From Promerops cafer (Eukaryota; Chordata; Aves; Passeriformes; Nectariniidae), in assembly GCA_013398275.1 (NCBI GenBank), contig VZSE01002207.1, positions 562,877 to 626,876 on the forward strand: a stretch of 64,000 nucleotides of DNA, given 5' to 3'. Below, in pieces: positions 14,201-29,200 of the stretch; the first letter of the stretch is position 1, and each line of letters opens with the position of its first letter. The translations under genes and the position numbers were made by a program. The notes under the pieces are model-generated. The model saw only the letters and a list, made by a program, of their open reading frames with translations. It had not been told where the DNA came from and did not search any database.

Positions 14201-17200
14201 TGTAACTTCTCTCAAAATCATATTGTTTCTTCTGCACATCACATGTATTAATGCGGCTGATAATTGACAGGAGTAGTTAAGAATAGCTTCAGGCCATGAT
14301 TTTTAGAAGATTTTCCTGTTTGTTCTACCAAGCTGGTGTGATGTGGTCAAACAGGGTGAATGGTTGGAGTGCTGCCCTGTGAGCCCCCAGCAGTGTTAGA
14401 GCTCCTTGTTTCCAGCTGGGATCTAGGAAACCAAAATAGGGATCATGGGTTGCATCTCTGGAGATCTGTCTGGAGAGCAAGTCACCAGTCAGTGAGATTA
14501 AATTCTCCCCTCTTGTGTTAGGGAATGTGCACTTAGGTCAGAAAACCACTGTGCTAAAATGGGAAATGCCAACTCTGTGGTTGCTCCTTGTTTATGTGCA
14601 GAGGTTTATTTCTAGGCATGCCAAGAAACTCTTGTCCAGTTTCCTTTGTTAACTTCCAAAATGTAAGTACACCAACCTGACTGCAAAAAGCCTTTCTCTG
14701 CTTGGGTACATAAAACCAAACTATTTCTTTCTTCCCCATCCCAGCTTGCAAATTCAAAGAAGTGATTCTGGAATTAAAGTGTTGAGGAAAAAGAACTTGG
14801 TCCTGTCTCCAGACCTGCAGGCTCAGAGAGCTCTTCTGTTGCACACGTGCACATGTAATTACACACATGTAACTGCCTCTATAATGTCGTTGGTTCCAAG
14901 GGATGTGTTTTTATTCTGGAGGTCTGCTGGCAGAGGGAATGAAGGGCTGATAAAGCAAATAGTGACAACAGCCTATTTGTAATGCTGTTACCTCAGCCCT
15001 CAGTGTTGTGCTTGTGTTTGGTTCTGCCTCCTTGAAGTGACAGAGATGGTATTATTAAAATACTTCTGTGCAGGATTTCAGTATTTAGGGGACACAGAGG
15101 AGTTACAGGGAGTAGGCAAGGGATGATTTGTGACTTGGACCAGAAGGGGAGGTTTTGCCAAGAATTATTTTGAATGCATTCATTACGTGTACAACTCTTT
15201 ATCTATTCTTCTTTTTTTTTCTTTTTCAGGAGAAGAAGGAACACAAACGCACACAGAGAGCAGCAGCCAAGAAGCTGAAGGACAGACACGGTGCCAGTCT
15301 TGCACATCCACATTTCTGAAGCTAATCTGGAGATTCCTGATCATTTTGTCCGTCTCTTCCTCCTGGGTTGGGACCACGCAGTTTGTCAAAATCACTTTTG
15401 AGACCTTTGACTGTCCCTTTTTCATGACTTGGTTCTCAACAAACTGGAACATTATGATTTTTCCCATTTATTATTCCGGGCACCTTGCAACTGCGCAGGA
15501 AAAGCAGTCTCCAATCAAAAAATTCAGGTAGGCTTTATCGTGGCAGTATCCCTTTAAAAAACCTAATTGCTGAGGGCTGAGGTCACTGCTGTGCTCAGTT
15601 CCACCCGTGGTGTCAGGAGGCAGAATAAAGGTTGTGCTGCAGAAAACCTCACTCATAAATAGCTCACAGGAGGCTGACAGATGAGTGATGTCTGCTGAAT
15701 AAACGGGTACTTAATTGTGAAAGAGTTTTTAAAATGAGTTTAAAAAGTCAATAATCTGTTTATAATCTTGCTGTTATGTTGTCTAATATCTCTATATTTT
15801 GTGTTCTTGCCTGGATCAGGCCATTGATTAATCTGTCCTGGTCCATTTATGATAGAATAGCAGTCTTGGGTACAACCAAACCAGCTCCTAGCTGAGAAGA
15901 AAGATGCTCAGAGCTGAGGAGGTGGTTTCCATGTGGAAGACCACGGCTTGCTCTCTGTGCTGAGCAAGTATAGCAGGATGCAAACTGCCCTTTCCTCCTG
16001 CTGGAAATTTAGAAATCCCTTTTCAGTAGCCCCTGAGAAATCAGAGAAATAGAAGGTTAAGGGAGAACCTAAAGAAATCATCCAGTCCAACCACCAGTGC
16101 TGCAGCTTAGCTTCACCTTAGCCAGTTCTGAAGAAAACCACATCGAATCTGTCTCCAGGGCTTGGAACTACCTCACATTCTGTGACAATTGATTTCTCAG
16201 TTCCTCCTCCACCTCTGTTACTCCACTGATCTGACAGTGACATGGGAGCTGCTTTAAAGGACAGGACAAAAAGCTCACCAGGAGACAGCTCACTTAGCCC
16301 AGGGAGGGAAGAGATTCACGGGGTCATTTTGAGCTGGGACCCAGTTCTGTTGTTCCAGTGCAGGCTTGCTTGGAAAACAACCTGCCTGACTCCAGCAGAA
16401 TTGTCTGTTCCACCAGGAATGACCCAGCGTGGGGCCCATCCCTGGCTGCTGCTGTCACTGAGCACACAGGGAATCCCATTTGTGACTGTCAGGCTGGAGT
16501 GCAGTAGGGCCAAACTCTTCCCTCAGCTGCTTTTTGCCAGGATCTGGGAGGTAATTTGGCCCTAAATTACCATTTCTGTCAAATCAGTGTGACTGAAATT
16601 GAACAGTTGCACTTAATTAAGTGCTTCTCTGCAAACCCTGGTGCTTTGTTAATGATGCTTCATTCAGGTTTCTGCTGGAGTGTTTGTGAGAACATTAACA
16701 GTGTCAGCTTGGCTTCTGCATGTGGGGTGAGGTAGTAACAATTGCACAGCAGATAAGGAAGAAGGTGAGAAGAAATATCCCTGCAGATAAATCCCCTGCA
16801 GTTGGTTCACTGATTATATCTCTATCAGAGCAAAATTTCTGGGCAGTGCATAAAAAATCTCCTGTGCTTAAATAATTCCCCAGCTGTTAAGAATTCAGCT
16901 TTTAAGGTTGAGGACACTGTCTGAAATGCCACAGGAATTTCTGCAGTGGGTCAGTGAATGTGTGGACTCAGGACAGCAGTGTTAGAGCTGATGGGAATCT
17001 TCCCAGAGTATTTCTTAGTCCTGATATGTCAGGAACTCACGTCCCAAGGAGGAAGTAACTGCTGGTAAATAATGATTTCATCAGGGGGAGCAACTGCTTG
17101 GTCTGAGCTGTGTTACAGCTTGACTGTCCAAACTCTTACAGTTTGGCATATGGGATGGGCATCTCCTCAGGATGAGCTCTCGATTTTTTGGTGAGTTAAA

Positions 17201-20200
17201 GGATTGAAAATTAGTAGTTTTAATTTGTAGACAGATTTAATTTGGAAAGGATCTTTGGAGGTCATTTCATCCAACCTCCTCCCCAGAACAGGGGTGTTTT
17301 CAGACCTGCATTGATTGTGTATTTTCTTGATTTGCATTCTTGATATTGTTCCTATTACAAGACTTTTTATTACATTTTGTAAGATTTCTTGCTGCTTCAT
17401 TTGCCTGTTTTATTCCTGTGCAGTAGCTAATTCCTGTCAGTAAACCCATTTGCAGCAGTTCCAGGCTTTCCTCGGAGACCAGAGGTGATTTATCTTTGTG
17501 TTTCTGGAGGATGCAGTTACTCTCTAGGAGCTTTAAAGACATCAGACATTTTGTCCAGCAGATAATTCCCAGTGGATCTGAACAAACAATGTCTGTGACA
17601 TCTTGGCAGAGATCAGTGATCCTGGGAGTGACTTGCAGAGTGCTGCCCCAGGCTGGCAAAGCTGCTGAGAGCCACTGCTCCTTTAATAAATCCCACTTGG
17701 AAGAACAGGAGTCTCAGTCCTCAACTTTAGATTGGCTTTCTGGAAAGTTTAAGCTGCTCAGTACCTAAAGAGGCTGGAAGAGAGATAGATTTTTGACAAG
17801 GACATGGAAGGGGAATGGCTTCAGACTGAGAGAGGGCAGGTTTAGATTAAATATTGAAAATAAATTATTGACTGAGAGGGTGGGGAGGCCCTGGCACAGG
17901 GTGCCCAGAGAAGCTGTGGCTGCCCCTGGATCCCTGGAAGTGTTCCAAGCCAGGCTGGATGGGGCTTGGAACAACCTGGGATAGTGGAAGTTGTCCCTGC
18001 CCATGGCAGAGGGTTGGGACTGGATGGGCTTTAAGGTCTCTTCCAACCCAAACCACTCTATATTTGAGATTATAAATTGTGTGGTTCTTACCTTTCACAC
18101 TTTACCTTAGAGATTCAATCTTGTGGTCTGAGAAAATAACTCATGGTTATGAGCTCGCTGCTGCATTTAGGTGAAGTGTCTTGGTTGTCTGGAGGCAGAA
18201 GACAGCTCTTGGTGTCCCCTCAGTATTGTAAATAAAAGCTATGCCCCTCATAAAGAGCTTGAAACTCCTTCCATTAGTGCTGGATAAGATGATCTGGAGT
18301 TCAGGAAGCTCAGAAATGGGAAATCTAATCCTGCCAGCATTTACCACAGCAGGAGCCACTGCACAGACTTGACTTAGGAGCCTGATGCAGTTGTGGTGTG
18401 GAATAGGTGGGTGAAATTTTCAATGTCAGTACATTTTGCCTCCCCATCTGGCACCTTGGCTTCTCAAGGACAAACACTGTGACACTGAGGATATTCTGTA
18501 TTCCTGCCAGGATACACCCACCCTGTAAGAGCTCGGGTTGGTGCTGCAGGCTCTTCCCAGCCTCGGGGCACTGGCCAGGGAAAGTTGGTAGGTGCAGGTT
18601 TAATGTGAACAAAACACCCTGGGAGGAGTTGGACTCCTTGGATAACAAGAAGTGAGCATCACCTGAAGTGCAGACTGAGCCATAAGTAGGTGGTATTTGT
18701 ATGTGAAACCTGTCTCTGGAGGTTTCTCACCCACAAACCTGTCCCTCCATGTTGGCAGCAGTAGCTCAGTCCAGCTCCCTCAGCCACCTGTGGAACAGCA
18801 CTGCAAATCCAGAGCTGCTCTGCCAAGGGAAACATGAGGAGCACCATCAGCACAGAGCTGGGCTTCCCATGGACCATTCCTGTGGGACACAGCATTCCTT
18901 GGTGCTGCCCCCCGAGCCAGGCCCTGCAGAATCCCCTTTCCATTTGCTGCAGCTCTCCACCAGACAAACAGAGCTGGTCAGGCCCTTCCTGCCAGTTCAG
19001 ATTCAGTCAGTGCTGGGCACACAACTCACCAGGGTGCTTAACCACGCTCACTCTGGTGCCTGTCCCCTGCAGTGGAGCTGGGAGGTATTTTATTGCTGCA
19101 GATGCCATCCTTTAGGCAGAAGCACTGGATTTGTGCTCCCAGAAGGTGCTGCTGTGTTATTTGCTGTCCTAATGTCACTGTGGCCTTGCCAAGTTCTAAT
19201 CCAGGTGATGTCACTGCATTCTCTGTGTTCCTGTACCCCAGGTCTCTGCCTGTTTGCTGTTTTTTCCTGTGAGCTGCTTAAAACCAGCTGCTGGATTTCA
19301 CTCCAGAGGCAGCTGTGTGTCAGGAGGAACAGAGCCATTCCTGTGCAGGGCCTGGCATCAGAATAACTGAGAGGGCACACGAGCTATTTAGTGGGTGCCA
19401 GAGGCAAAGCTGCACGACTGCCTGAGGTGCTGTAATTCCTGAGAGCATGGCACGCTGCCCAGACTACCTGCAAGCAAAAGGAGTTATTTGTGTCAGAGGG
19501 CAGGTTTTAAATAGACTTCTTGTGCATTTGGAAATAGTTTGTGTCGTAGTTTCAGGGTCAGCTGCCCTTAGATATGTCTGTGCCTCTCAGTCAGCAGCCT
19601 GCAGCATTGTTTGTGTGGGGAGGGTTGCAGGGAGCCCTCTCTCCTGAGCCCAAGGTTTTAATCACTGTCATGTCTGATGACTCCTGCAAGTTTAATTTTA
19701 GTTGCATGTCAAAGAGGCTGAGTTAACCACTGAGCCACCAGCCCTCACAAAGCCTCAGGCAATCTGACTGGGAAAATAAAGTATTCTCCCTATCTCCTCA
19801 TTGACTGAGCATTATTCATGGAGCTCTCCTAGGCACAGGGGTGAATTCATCAAGTCTCTGCCTCACTCAGCCCGACCCTGTCAGAGACTTTGCTGTATTT
19901 TCTTCACTGAGAGTTGAGGGACCACCAGCCCCTGTTGTGTCTGGTCACTGCTGTGTGTGATGGAGGCCCTTCCACCTGCTTACACAGCCCATTGCCTGGG
20001 GCCTGTGAAGCATTTCCAGATTCTTTTCCTGGCTGTGCATCTCTGCTTGTCCCTCCCACTGCTTCTGGGAACTCAGAGACATTGCTGGGGCAGCCACGGC
20101 TGCCTCTCCCAAATCACTGACCCAGGATAATGTAATAACCTCTGAGCCTTCCTCCTTTGAGGAGTCACACTCAGGGCACTTGGATCCATCCTCCTGACTC

Positions 20201-23200
20201 TGCTCCAGAGTGTGCAGACATCCCAGGGATCTGCAGGACAACAAAACCTGGCCCGTTCTGGCATCTGGGTCCAGCTGTGCCCTGCATTTCTGGAGGCAGC
20301 CCAGGCCCCTTTCTGCCTTGTTTTAACACAGCACAGCCTCCTTTCCTCCAAGGTCCTGACAGCTCCTGAGGCAGGCTGAATTTACAGTGATGCAGCTGTG
20401 CCCCAGAGTGATGGCAGAATTCCCACCACACAGGTGTGGAGCTCACAGTGCGGGTCTGTTGGTGCCAGGACACGGAGCACCCTGGCTGAGGTGTCATGGA
20501 ATGGTGACACAGCCACAGTGCACCCACCTGTCCTGAGGTGACATGTAGTCTGAGCCCACAGTCACCCTCTGCACACACCTAAGTGTCAAGGGGAAGCATC
20601 TTTTAAAGGTAAACTGCTTTTAAAGGACCACTGAAGTGCTGACAGTGAGTCCCTTCTCACACAGGGAAACTCATCACCTCCAACTCCTGTTGAAATCAGA
20701 GTTACAAAAGCCTGCAATCAAAGTTAGGCATTAATTTATTTGCTTCACTGAGTGTTTGCTTTGCATTTCAGATAAATTATGCACACCAGTAGCTGTTCTT
20801 TTTTATATTTCAAACATTTTTATCCTGATCTTTGGTGAACAGGACTCCTGAGAGTGTTGAGGTCAACTGGAATGAAGGAGATAATTAGCAGATCCACCAG
20901 CCTGAGTACACAGAGTTTGAGAATGGAATTTATTATTTGAGAATAATAATTTGATAATAATAGTTTGAGAATGGAATTTATTATTCCCAGAAATTACTGC
21001 TTTTTACACCAGATTGTCTTAGTGGCATCAAGAAACGAGTGGTTATTAAGCAGAATCATAAAACCATTTAGGTTAAGATGTAGCTGATCTCAGTTATTAC
21101 ACAGATGTTATTATTCTACTTTCCTCAAAATGAGAGTGATGGTTTCCAATCTTAAGAGTAAAAAACTGTGATGTCTTTAACAGCAAAATTCCCAAGTATT
21201 AGTAAAAATGGTTAAGGGGCCCTGAAAACAATTTTGTCTTCCAAATCAGGATAATTATCAGACCGCCCCCACCACCCTCAAATAACAGCAGCTTTTGACA
21301 TCACATTGCAGCTCAATCTTTGAAGCTGCTAATTAGTTCTGCATAATGAGTGTTTTAGCAATCTTCCAAACACAGCCATGTTTGGCTGTGAGCACTTTGG
21401 AGCCCCAGGGCCTCAGGGCATTTGGGTTATTCCCTCTATGTCCCTTTCCTTGGAATGATGTGCTGCAGGTTGAGGGTGCCTTGGTGCACTCCACTGCTTT
21501 TTGGGGTCACTTGTGGGACCTCCCATGTTTTAAGCAGTGCCAGGGAGCCTGCCATGCCAAGTGAAGCACACTGGGAATATCTTCAGGAATACCTTCAACC
21601 GAGAGTGCAGACAGTGGAATTGCTAAAAAACATCCTTCCCAGTTTGGGAAAGGCAGAGATTCCTGAAATCCCAAACAGCTCACTTGAGCTCTGTGGGACA
21701 CAGTGTTTGGGAAGCTGGGGGTTTTGTTTGCAATTTAATCCTCAAGGAAATGTCTCCTAGAAAACACGGGACAATAAAATGAAGCTGTTAAATACCTTTC
21801 CCTGCCTTTCCCTTCCTTCTCTCACACTCCTGTTTGTCTGGCTCACTCCCACTGCCTGGTGGCTCCCTTCCCCACCATGCTGATGTGTCTGGCAGTCTTT
21901 CTGAGTATCTTTAGGCAATTCTTAAAGCTTCCTTGGCCATACATAAAAATATATTTCAGTAAGAACGAAAACAGGGCTTGGAGCAATGCAAAAAAAAAGA
22001 AAATTGGCAAGCTGCAGAGAAAAAATGGTGATTCTAATCCCTGTGCTCACGGCCTTGAAGGCAGAGTCTGGGAGCTGTTGGAACATTATAGATAACCTTC
22101 ATTTCTGAGTGTGAGTCCCTGGGATTATTGTTGCACAGAGTGTGATTATTCCAGGTAAGTTACGTCTTTTCTTCTTGCGAAATTGCTGTTTGAAGAAGAC
22201 TGTGGGTTGTTTTCCCAATGTGAATTAAATGATGGATTCTCTTGGGCGTGTGGAGTAGTTAGGATAAAAGCCTAATGAATGTTTGTTGTGCTGGAAGTGA
22301 ATGCTGAGGAAAACCCTGGCTGAGACTGAAACTCTTTTCTTTCCGTAGGGAATGCAGTCGGATTTTTGGTGAAGATGGTCTGACGCTGAAACTCTTTCTT
22401 AAAAGGACTGCTCCCTTTTCTATTCTGTGGACTTTGACTAACTACCTGTATTTACTGGCTTTAAAGAAGCTCACAGCCACAGACGTCTCTGCCCTGTTCT
22501 GTTGTAACAAAGCTTTTGTCTTCTTGCTTTCTTGGATTGTGCTCAAAGACAGGTTCATGGGAGCAAGGGTAATGAACGTGCCTCCTTTTCCACTCTCACC
22601 TTTCCATAACTGCACTCAAACCCATCAGCCGTGGTGCTGCCATGGCTCTGCTGCACTGGGGGGTAGACACACCACGAAAACCTTTCTCATTTGGTTTTAT
22701 GATGCAGCCTCGGGATCAGTTAGAGACCTCAGAATTTCAGAGGGAATTCAGTGTGGGAATTCCAAGGAGCTGTTACAGCCAAGTGTAACTTGATGAATTA
22801 CATTAGAAGAACTTCCAGTTTCTTCATATAAACCTATTCTGTCATGGCTTATTGTGCTGAAGTTTTGTTAATTTTAAACTTAGTGATGAATGCTTAGCTT
22901 CTAACCAAAGCAGTTTTATTCCTTGTTTGGGTAGACAGATGTTTCCAATGTGTGATGTATTTTTCTTGTGCTAGCCTGTCACTTTTCACACACACATTTA
23001 CATGTGCATGTGCCAAAATTGCTTTAAAATTAACACAGCTCTCTTGTGTGGAGGTGCATTTTGCACTGAAGTGTTACAGGACTCACTGGCAGTAAAATGG
23101 ACCCACCCTGCAAAAAGTTAAAACAGAACTCGAACAAAATTTTGTGCCCCTGGATCTGGGGAAAGCAAACTTGCTGTGTAATTTTCCATACACACATCTC

Positions 23201-26200
23201 CCAACATGCAGCAATTTAAACTGTTGGCTTCACACCTTGGATGGGGAGTAGTGAGGATTTCTGCTAGTTCATTGAAGCAGATTCCCCTCTGAAATGGCTC
23301 AAGGTCGTGTTGGGCACAATCCTGACTGAATTATTGGAAACCTTGAACTTCATTAGGCACTGGTTGGGGCCAGGTGTGGTGGCTGTGACCAGAAGGGACC
23401 AGCAGCAGCTGGATTTAAGTTCCATGGAAAGTGTGATGGATCAGGACACTCATCCAAGTCATTTTTTTTTTTTTTAAATGGGCACAGCAGCTTTTTTTTA
23501 AAATTTATTTTTTATTAATAGTGTGATAGAAGGGTTCAGAAATGAAAGGAAAAGACATCTTGTTGTACAGGTACCTCATCTGGCTTTTGGAGCAGCCACC
23601 AGGACACTGAGCAGAGCACTGTGCTTGCCAGGCTGAGGAGGTGAGCCAGTGCTTGAAGGTAAAGGCAGACACCTGGGTATCTATTTCATACACAGCTGAA
23701 AATGCAGAAAGATCAGGTGAATGGGACCCACCCTCAGCTCACTGACTGACTCAAACAATAAATAGGGTGTAAAACCCTCAGTTCTCTACAGAAATAACAG
23801 GAACAATAACGACTCCCCTCTGGCCCTCGATCATCTGAAAAAATTGAACATTTTGTACCCTTTAAGCTAATTTTCATCTCAAAGCAGCATCTTTCTGGCA
23901 GAGCAAGCGTAGCTCTTGTGTTCTCCTAGCCTGCTCTGTTAAAGAAACCTAGAAATAAAATCTGGTTTCAGTTATTATTTATTTTCCACTGACTAAAAAA
24001 AGGTTGCCATAAATATGCATTAGTATGAATGCTGTAAACACTGTGGGGTTAACACAGGAAAAACCTGGAGGGAAAAGTGAGCAGCAAATCCTGCACATAA
24101 ACTGGATTTCGCTGCTCGCTGGCAGAGCCTGGGTGCCCGTTGCTGGAGAGGTAATTCCCAGTGTTTTCCAGCAGCTCTCCTGACAGAATAACACTTAATT
24201 ATGTTAATAACCACGCAGGAGAGTGTTTGAGAGCTAAAACACGACAGAGCAGCACAGACCCAGCTTTTTGTGCTCTGAGTGCCTCAGCTGCTCTTGCTTG
24301 CACCCCTCGGAGAGCAGCAGGAGTTGGCTTCTTTGGACAGTGAGGACATGAAAAGAAATAAAGGTTTCATCCTATACCCTGAGCCATGTTTGTGTGGAAA
24401 AACTCTGCACCCAGGAGCTCAGCCAGCTTTTCCAAGGAGCTCTTCCAGAGCTCAGGCGCCGCCGGGCGTGTGCGGGTTGCATCGAGGTGGGGATGCTCCA
24501 GTGCCTGGGACAGCAGTGGCTCTGCAGCACATCCCAGCTCCCTGTCTGCCCCGTGGGGCTGCAGCAGTCCCCAGACTGCCCGTGGATGCCCACGGGCATG
24601 TGGGAGCTGCCTGCCCTCCCTGTGATCCCCTGGCACCCTTCCTGCACACCTGAAAGCAGCTGCCAGGCAGGCTGCAGGGCTGGGTTTTTAGGGGCCATGT
24701 CTAAAGACAAACCTGTGTTGCTGGTTGCCCTGTGGAATGGCACAGTCCCACCTGTGGGAGCACTGAACAGCTGCAGAAGGGCTGCACACACAGTTTCAGC
24801 TGCTGTGGCTGTGTTTGAGGTGTGCTCTGCAGGGAGAGCCTGGTGCCACCCGTGGTGAAGCTGCAGCACCCACCCGAGAGAGAAAAACACCAGGGGAGGT
24901 TTGGGTTGGGTATTAGGAAAGATTTCCTTACAGAAAGGGGGGTCAGGCACTGGAACAGGCTGCCCAGGGAAGTGGTGGAGTCACCATCCCTGGAAGTGCT
25001 CAGGAATGTGTAGATGTGGTGCTTGGGGACAGTTTAGTGCTGGATCTGGCAGCGTTAGGTGAAGGGTTGGACTCCATGAGGTCTTTTCCAACCTTAACAA
25101 TTCTCTGGTTCTATTTACCTAGAAAAGTAGTGCAGGTAGAGCTCAGGTACCTTGAAGTGCCTCCTGCCCTGGGCAAGGATGCACAGAACCATCCCTGCCT
25201 GCACCCTAACCTTTGCTTGGACACTTCTGAACATTCCTCTCTCAAATTAATAACGTATCCATGTTAGACTTTGGGAAGTCCAGACACTTCGGCTGAAGGC
25301 AAGCACAAATCTTTAAAAGACTTTACATATTTGAGTAGTTCTGCTGGCTTGTGCTGCTTAGATTTAGACACATGCTTATATGTTTGCATATTTAAGCCCC
25401 TGGTTGGGCTTCATGTGTGGAGTTGAATCAATTGTTTTTTAGGTAGGTACAGAGTAGTTTGGGGACATTTTTCTCCCCTGAAAATGTTTTTAGCCTGGAG
25501 AGAGGTTTCTTCCCCGTCCTTGAAGGTGTTCAATGCCAGGTTGGACAGGGCTTGGAGCAGCCTGGTCTAGTGGGAGGTCCCTGCCATGGCAGGGGGTTGG
25601 AACTGGATGATAAAAAGTTCCCTTCCAACCCAACCCATTCTGTGGTTCTTTACGCCTCATTTTCTGCTGTGCTCCACATAGAAAAAAAATGTTTCTGATA
25701 AACTGTTGGTTGGCCTTGCTCTCTTTCAGGGAAAAAAGAAAAAAAAAGAGGCAAGCTAATTTCATTCCTTACCTAGGAGGCTCCAAAAGATAGTTACTAC
25801 GTTCTTCTGTTAATTAAAAGCCTCATTTAATGAGCTGACAGCCACCTTTGCTTCCCTGTGACCTTGCAGAGCAGCCTGCAGATGTGAGCTTAGGTTTCTA
25901 AAGCCAACACCTGAGGCAGGCACAGGTCAGCTGTGCTGATGCCCTGGGATGTAACATACAGGAGGAGCCTTGAGCATGAAATTTAAATAATGTTTTTGCT
26001 GTTTTCAGTCTCAGGAGATGTTGATGCTCCACATGTGTCCATCACTTTAGTTGTTTCAGGGGGAAAAAAAGTGCTTGGATTTATAAATAGTTGATTAAAT
26101 TAGGAATCTGGCTCTCTAAATTTGGTTTAGACAGACTGGGAGTGAGTTTTTCACAGTAGGAAGAAAGGAGATGATGGATCTACTCATTTGCACTGACACA

Positions 26201-29200
26201 AGGAAAGGACTGAGCAGTGAGGGCATCAAGAGTCAAATCTCCCTCCTTGCCCTTGGAAAGAGGGCATTACTACATTGGACTCTTCTGTTTTGCCTTCTGA
26301 GACAGACACACTGCTGGAAATACTCCAGCTGACAGCTGAAATCCCGAATTTCTGTGCAGGGCAGGATGTGAGGTGCAGCCTGAGGTGGATCCAGCCAGGC
26401 AGCGTGGCAGGGCAGGGGGGTTCTGGGCACTCAGAGGAGAGGCCGTGGATGTCTGAGGGGCCCTGGCTGTCACTGGGCATTGCTTCGAGGCTGGGACTTC
26501 TGTGGTGTCCACTGCTGGAATGTGTTATCCTGGGAAGGAAAAGGGGGAAGCCTCCTAAAACCCTCCCAGATCCCATCACACCACTGAGAGACTGCGATGC
26601 CACAGGGGACTCCAGCCCATGGCACCGGGGATCTGGATTTCAGCTCCATTTCATGGTGAATTTGGAGCTATCAGTGATACCTTCAGGCTTTGCTGACCTG
26701 TATCTTGGAGCTGGGGTGTTCTACACCTAAGTAAGGTGGAATACAGACTTGCAGTGGGGTTTGTGACTTTGGCACAGCCCCCATGTGAGGGGGCACCTGT
26801 GTGCCTCAAGGACTGGTGAAATAGGGCTGATGGTGAGGGGGAAGGACTCAAAGCTGCACCCAGGAGATGAGTTTTCCTGGGAAGATGTTGGCCTGGATGC
26901 CTGTGGGATTTAGGAGCACTGACATTTTTACCTGGAGGCTCAGAGATTGGCCCTGCCCTGGGAGGTGATTCTGGGGTCCCCACTGTCCCCTGCGTGGGAA
27001 CACCTTCCCCTGAGTCAGTCGTGTGTCCCTGTCCTGTGTGTCCCTTGAAACATGGGTTTGCTCTGCTGACTGGCTCTGCTGAAGTTATTTCCTGGGATAT
27101 TTTTTGCTTATTGCCTCAGTCTGGCTCACATCTGCCTGGGATGAGTGTCAGTGGTTTTCTGGGACTCTTGGTAAAACTGTGAGCTCTGAAAGGCTGTTTG
27201 ACAGGAGGGCACATGTTTGGATCAAGAGGAAGTCTTTGAAATCTGTGAGCTGAAGCTTAGGTTTATCCAGGACTAAGTATTTCTTAAATGAAGTTCAGTG
27301 ATGTTTTCAGGAGGCAAAGTGCCCATGGTGCAGCTGGTGTTTTCTCAGGAGTTGTGCACTGGCTCAGGAAACACTCCATGGAAATTGAGTATTCAGTGTC
27401 TTTGAAATTCACACTCCACATTAACCTGCTGAGGGCAATTAGGTGGAGAGGGGGAGTTTTTAAAAGAATAAAACACTTTGGGCTCCCTACCACTTCCTTA
27501 AGGTTCTTGGAGTCAAGACCCAGGATTTCAGATATGGTGTAGTTAATGATTCCTGTTCTTTTTCTTTGAAGGTCCTTAGATGCTCTCTCTGGGATTTTCA
27601 AATGAGGCCAAAAACCTAAGGGTAAAGGTAAAGGCTCCATGTAGAAATTTGGGCATGTTTGTCCAAAAAAACTGTCAGGGCACAGCCAAAACAGCTGGAA
27701 GAGCTCCCTGTGGTATCCTGGTATTCCAAAACACAGGGCTCATTCCCCTGGACCAAATTTCCAGGCTGTTTGGCCATCTAATGTTTGCATTTCAAGTGAA
27801 ATTGGTGGCATTGCTAAACATTTCTCTTGTTGTACAGTAGAGCGTGATGCCTTAAAATTTCTTGATCTTGCAGTTGCCTCTCCAAAGTGGATGTTTAGCT
27901 GACAAAACACATAGTGATGGATGTTGTCAGTAGGCCCAGCAGAATTTGCAGTGCTGTAGATCCACATCCCTGTCAGTGCACACACTTCCATTATGCTTTC
28001 CATCTCTCCCACGATCTTTCCTATTTAAGGGAAAACAAGAAAGCTCCAGGTCAGAGCAAGTGGGTGATGATGCTCATGAGAAGCCCCTCCCAGTGATGAT
28101 CTCAGCTTTACACTGCTTTGCTTTGTCTGTGCAGATAGTGGCAGCAATAATGGCAATCACAGGAATTGTAATGATGGCATATGCAGATGGTTTCCAGGGT
28201 GATTCAATTATCGGGGTGGCCTACGCCGTGGGATCAGCCTCCACGTCTGCACTCTATAAGGTAGGTCACAACTGCTTGTTGGCACTCCTAAATTCATTAA
28301 CATTGGCTGTTAAAAAGACACAAACACAAAGAGAATTGCTGTGAAATAAATGTTTTGTTCTGTTCATCACTCCTGCGTCACTCAAGTTGTGACAATGTCA
28401 GGAAATCTACCCTGAGGGTAATTAGTGGTCATTGCCAATTACCCAGAATGGCTTTTCTTGAGGAGTCTTTAATAAAATCTCCACTGCCACGCCAGGAGGA
28501 GTTTAAGATCATTCTTAAATCGTGACAACAGAGTTTATCAACACTTTTCAAAGGGGCTTTCCATGTGCAGCAGGGAGGAGAGCCAGGGTGGCCAGCTCAT
28601 CCCAGGTCTGCACTGCAGCTCCCTGGCACATGCTGGGCTGGGAGCCCAGGTGTGAGCCTGGCACAGGGAATTCATTAGAGACACTTCTGCTTGGAAGAGA
28701 TGGCTGCTCTGGAAGGTGAGGGCTGGGAAAGGCAGGGATTCTGTGTCCCAGAACAGGTTGGGCTGAACGTGGCTGGGTTTGTTTCCAGCTGCGTGTGAAA
28801 AGTTTGGAGTGAGTTGTGGAGGCATCAGAAGCTGCCCTTGCAGCTTTAGACTTTGCTCGTCTCACTCTTAAATTTGTTGTGGCCTTTCACAGGTCACTCA
28901 AAGTTCATGGATTCAGGCTCATAGAGGACAAGTTCTCACAGGGTGAGCCCTTCCAGGCTGGTTTTCCTCTCACAGCAGGGTCATGCTGTGGGAGTCACTG
29001 GAGTCTCCTCCCAAATCCCAGCATTGCCACACTCAGCCCAAATCCTCTACACTTACTGCATGGATGGTGTGTCCTTGGGTTCTTGGTTTATTCTTGGTTT
29101 TTCCTGGGTTCTTCTACACTTGCTCCTCGTGGCATTTTGTGTAAAGCTCTGTTACACAGACTCGGCCATCCCCGTGGTAAAGACATGGAGCCAAAACACA

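Larger units (their letters stand above)
15528..22348 (+). other. SLC35F4: SLC35F4 intron 3
   Basis: Holds two CR1 copies (17241 minus, 17768 plus) and the 24-bp duplication at 20914-20985. A 205-codon open frame at 18749-19366 is judged a chance frame. Nothing else is recognised. Confidence 0.75.
22569..28134 (+). other. SLC35F4: SLC35F4 intron 4
   Basis: Holds two same-orientation CR1 copies (24883, 25519) and a poly-T run near 23463. GC-rich patches at 24430-24860 give overlapping open frames on both strands that I regard as chance. Confidence 0.75.

Noticed and set aside
18749..19366. 205-codon plus-strand open frame
   Set aside because: Cys/Ser/Leu-rich with no family resemblance, inside SLC35F4 intron 3, with a competing frame on the other strand.
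24267..24950. Several 120-190 codon frames on both strands in SLC35F4 intron 4
   Set aside because: GC-rich stretch where all frames stay open; no domain or splice support.
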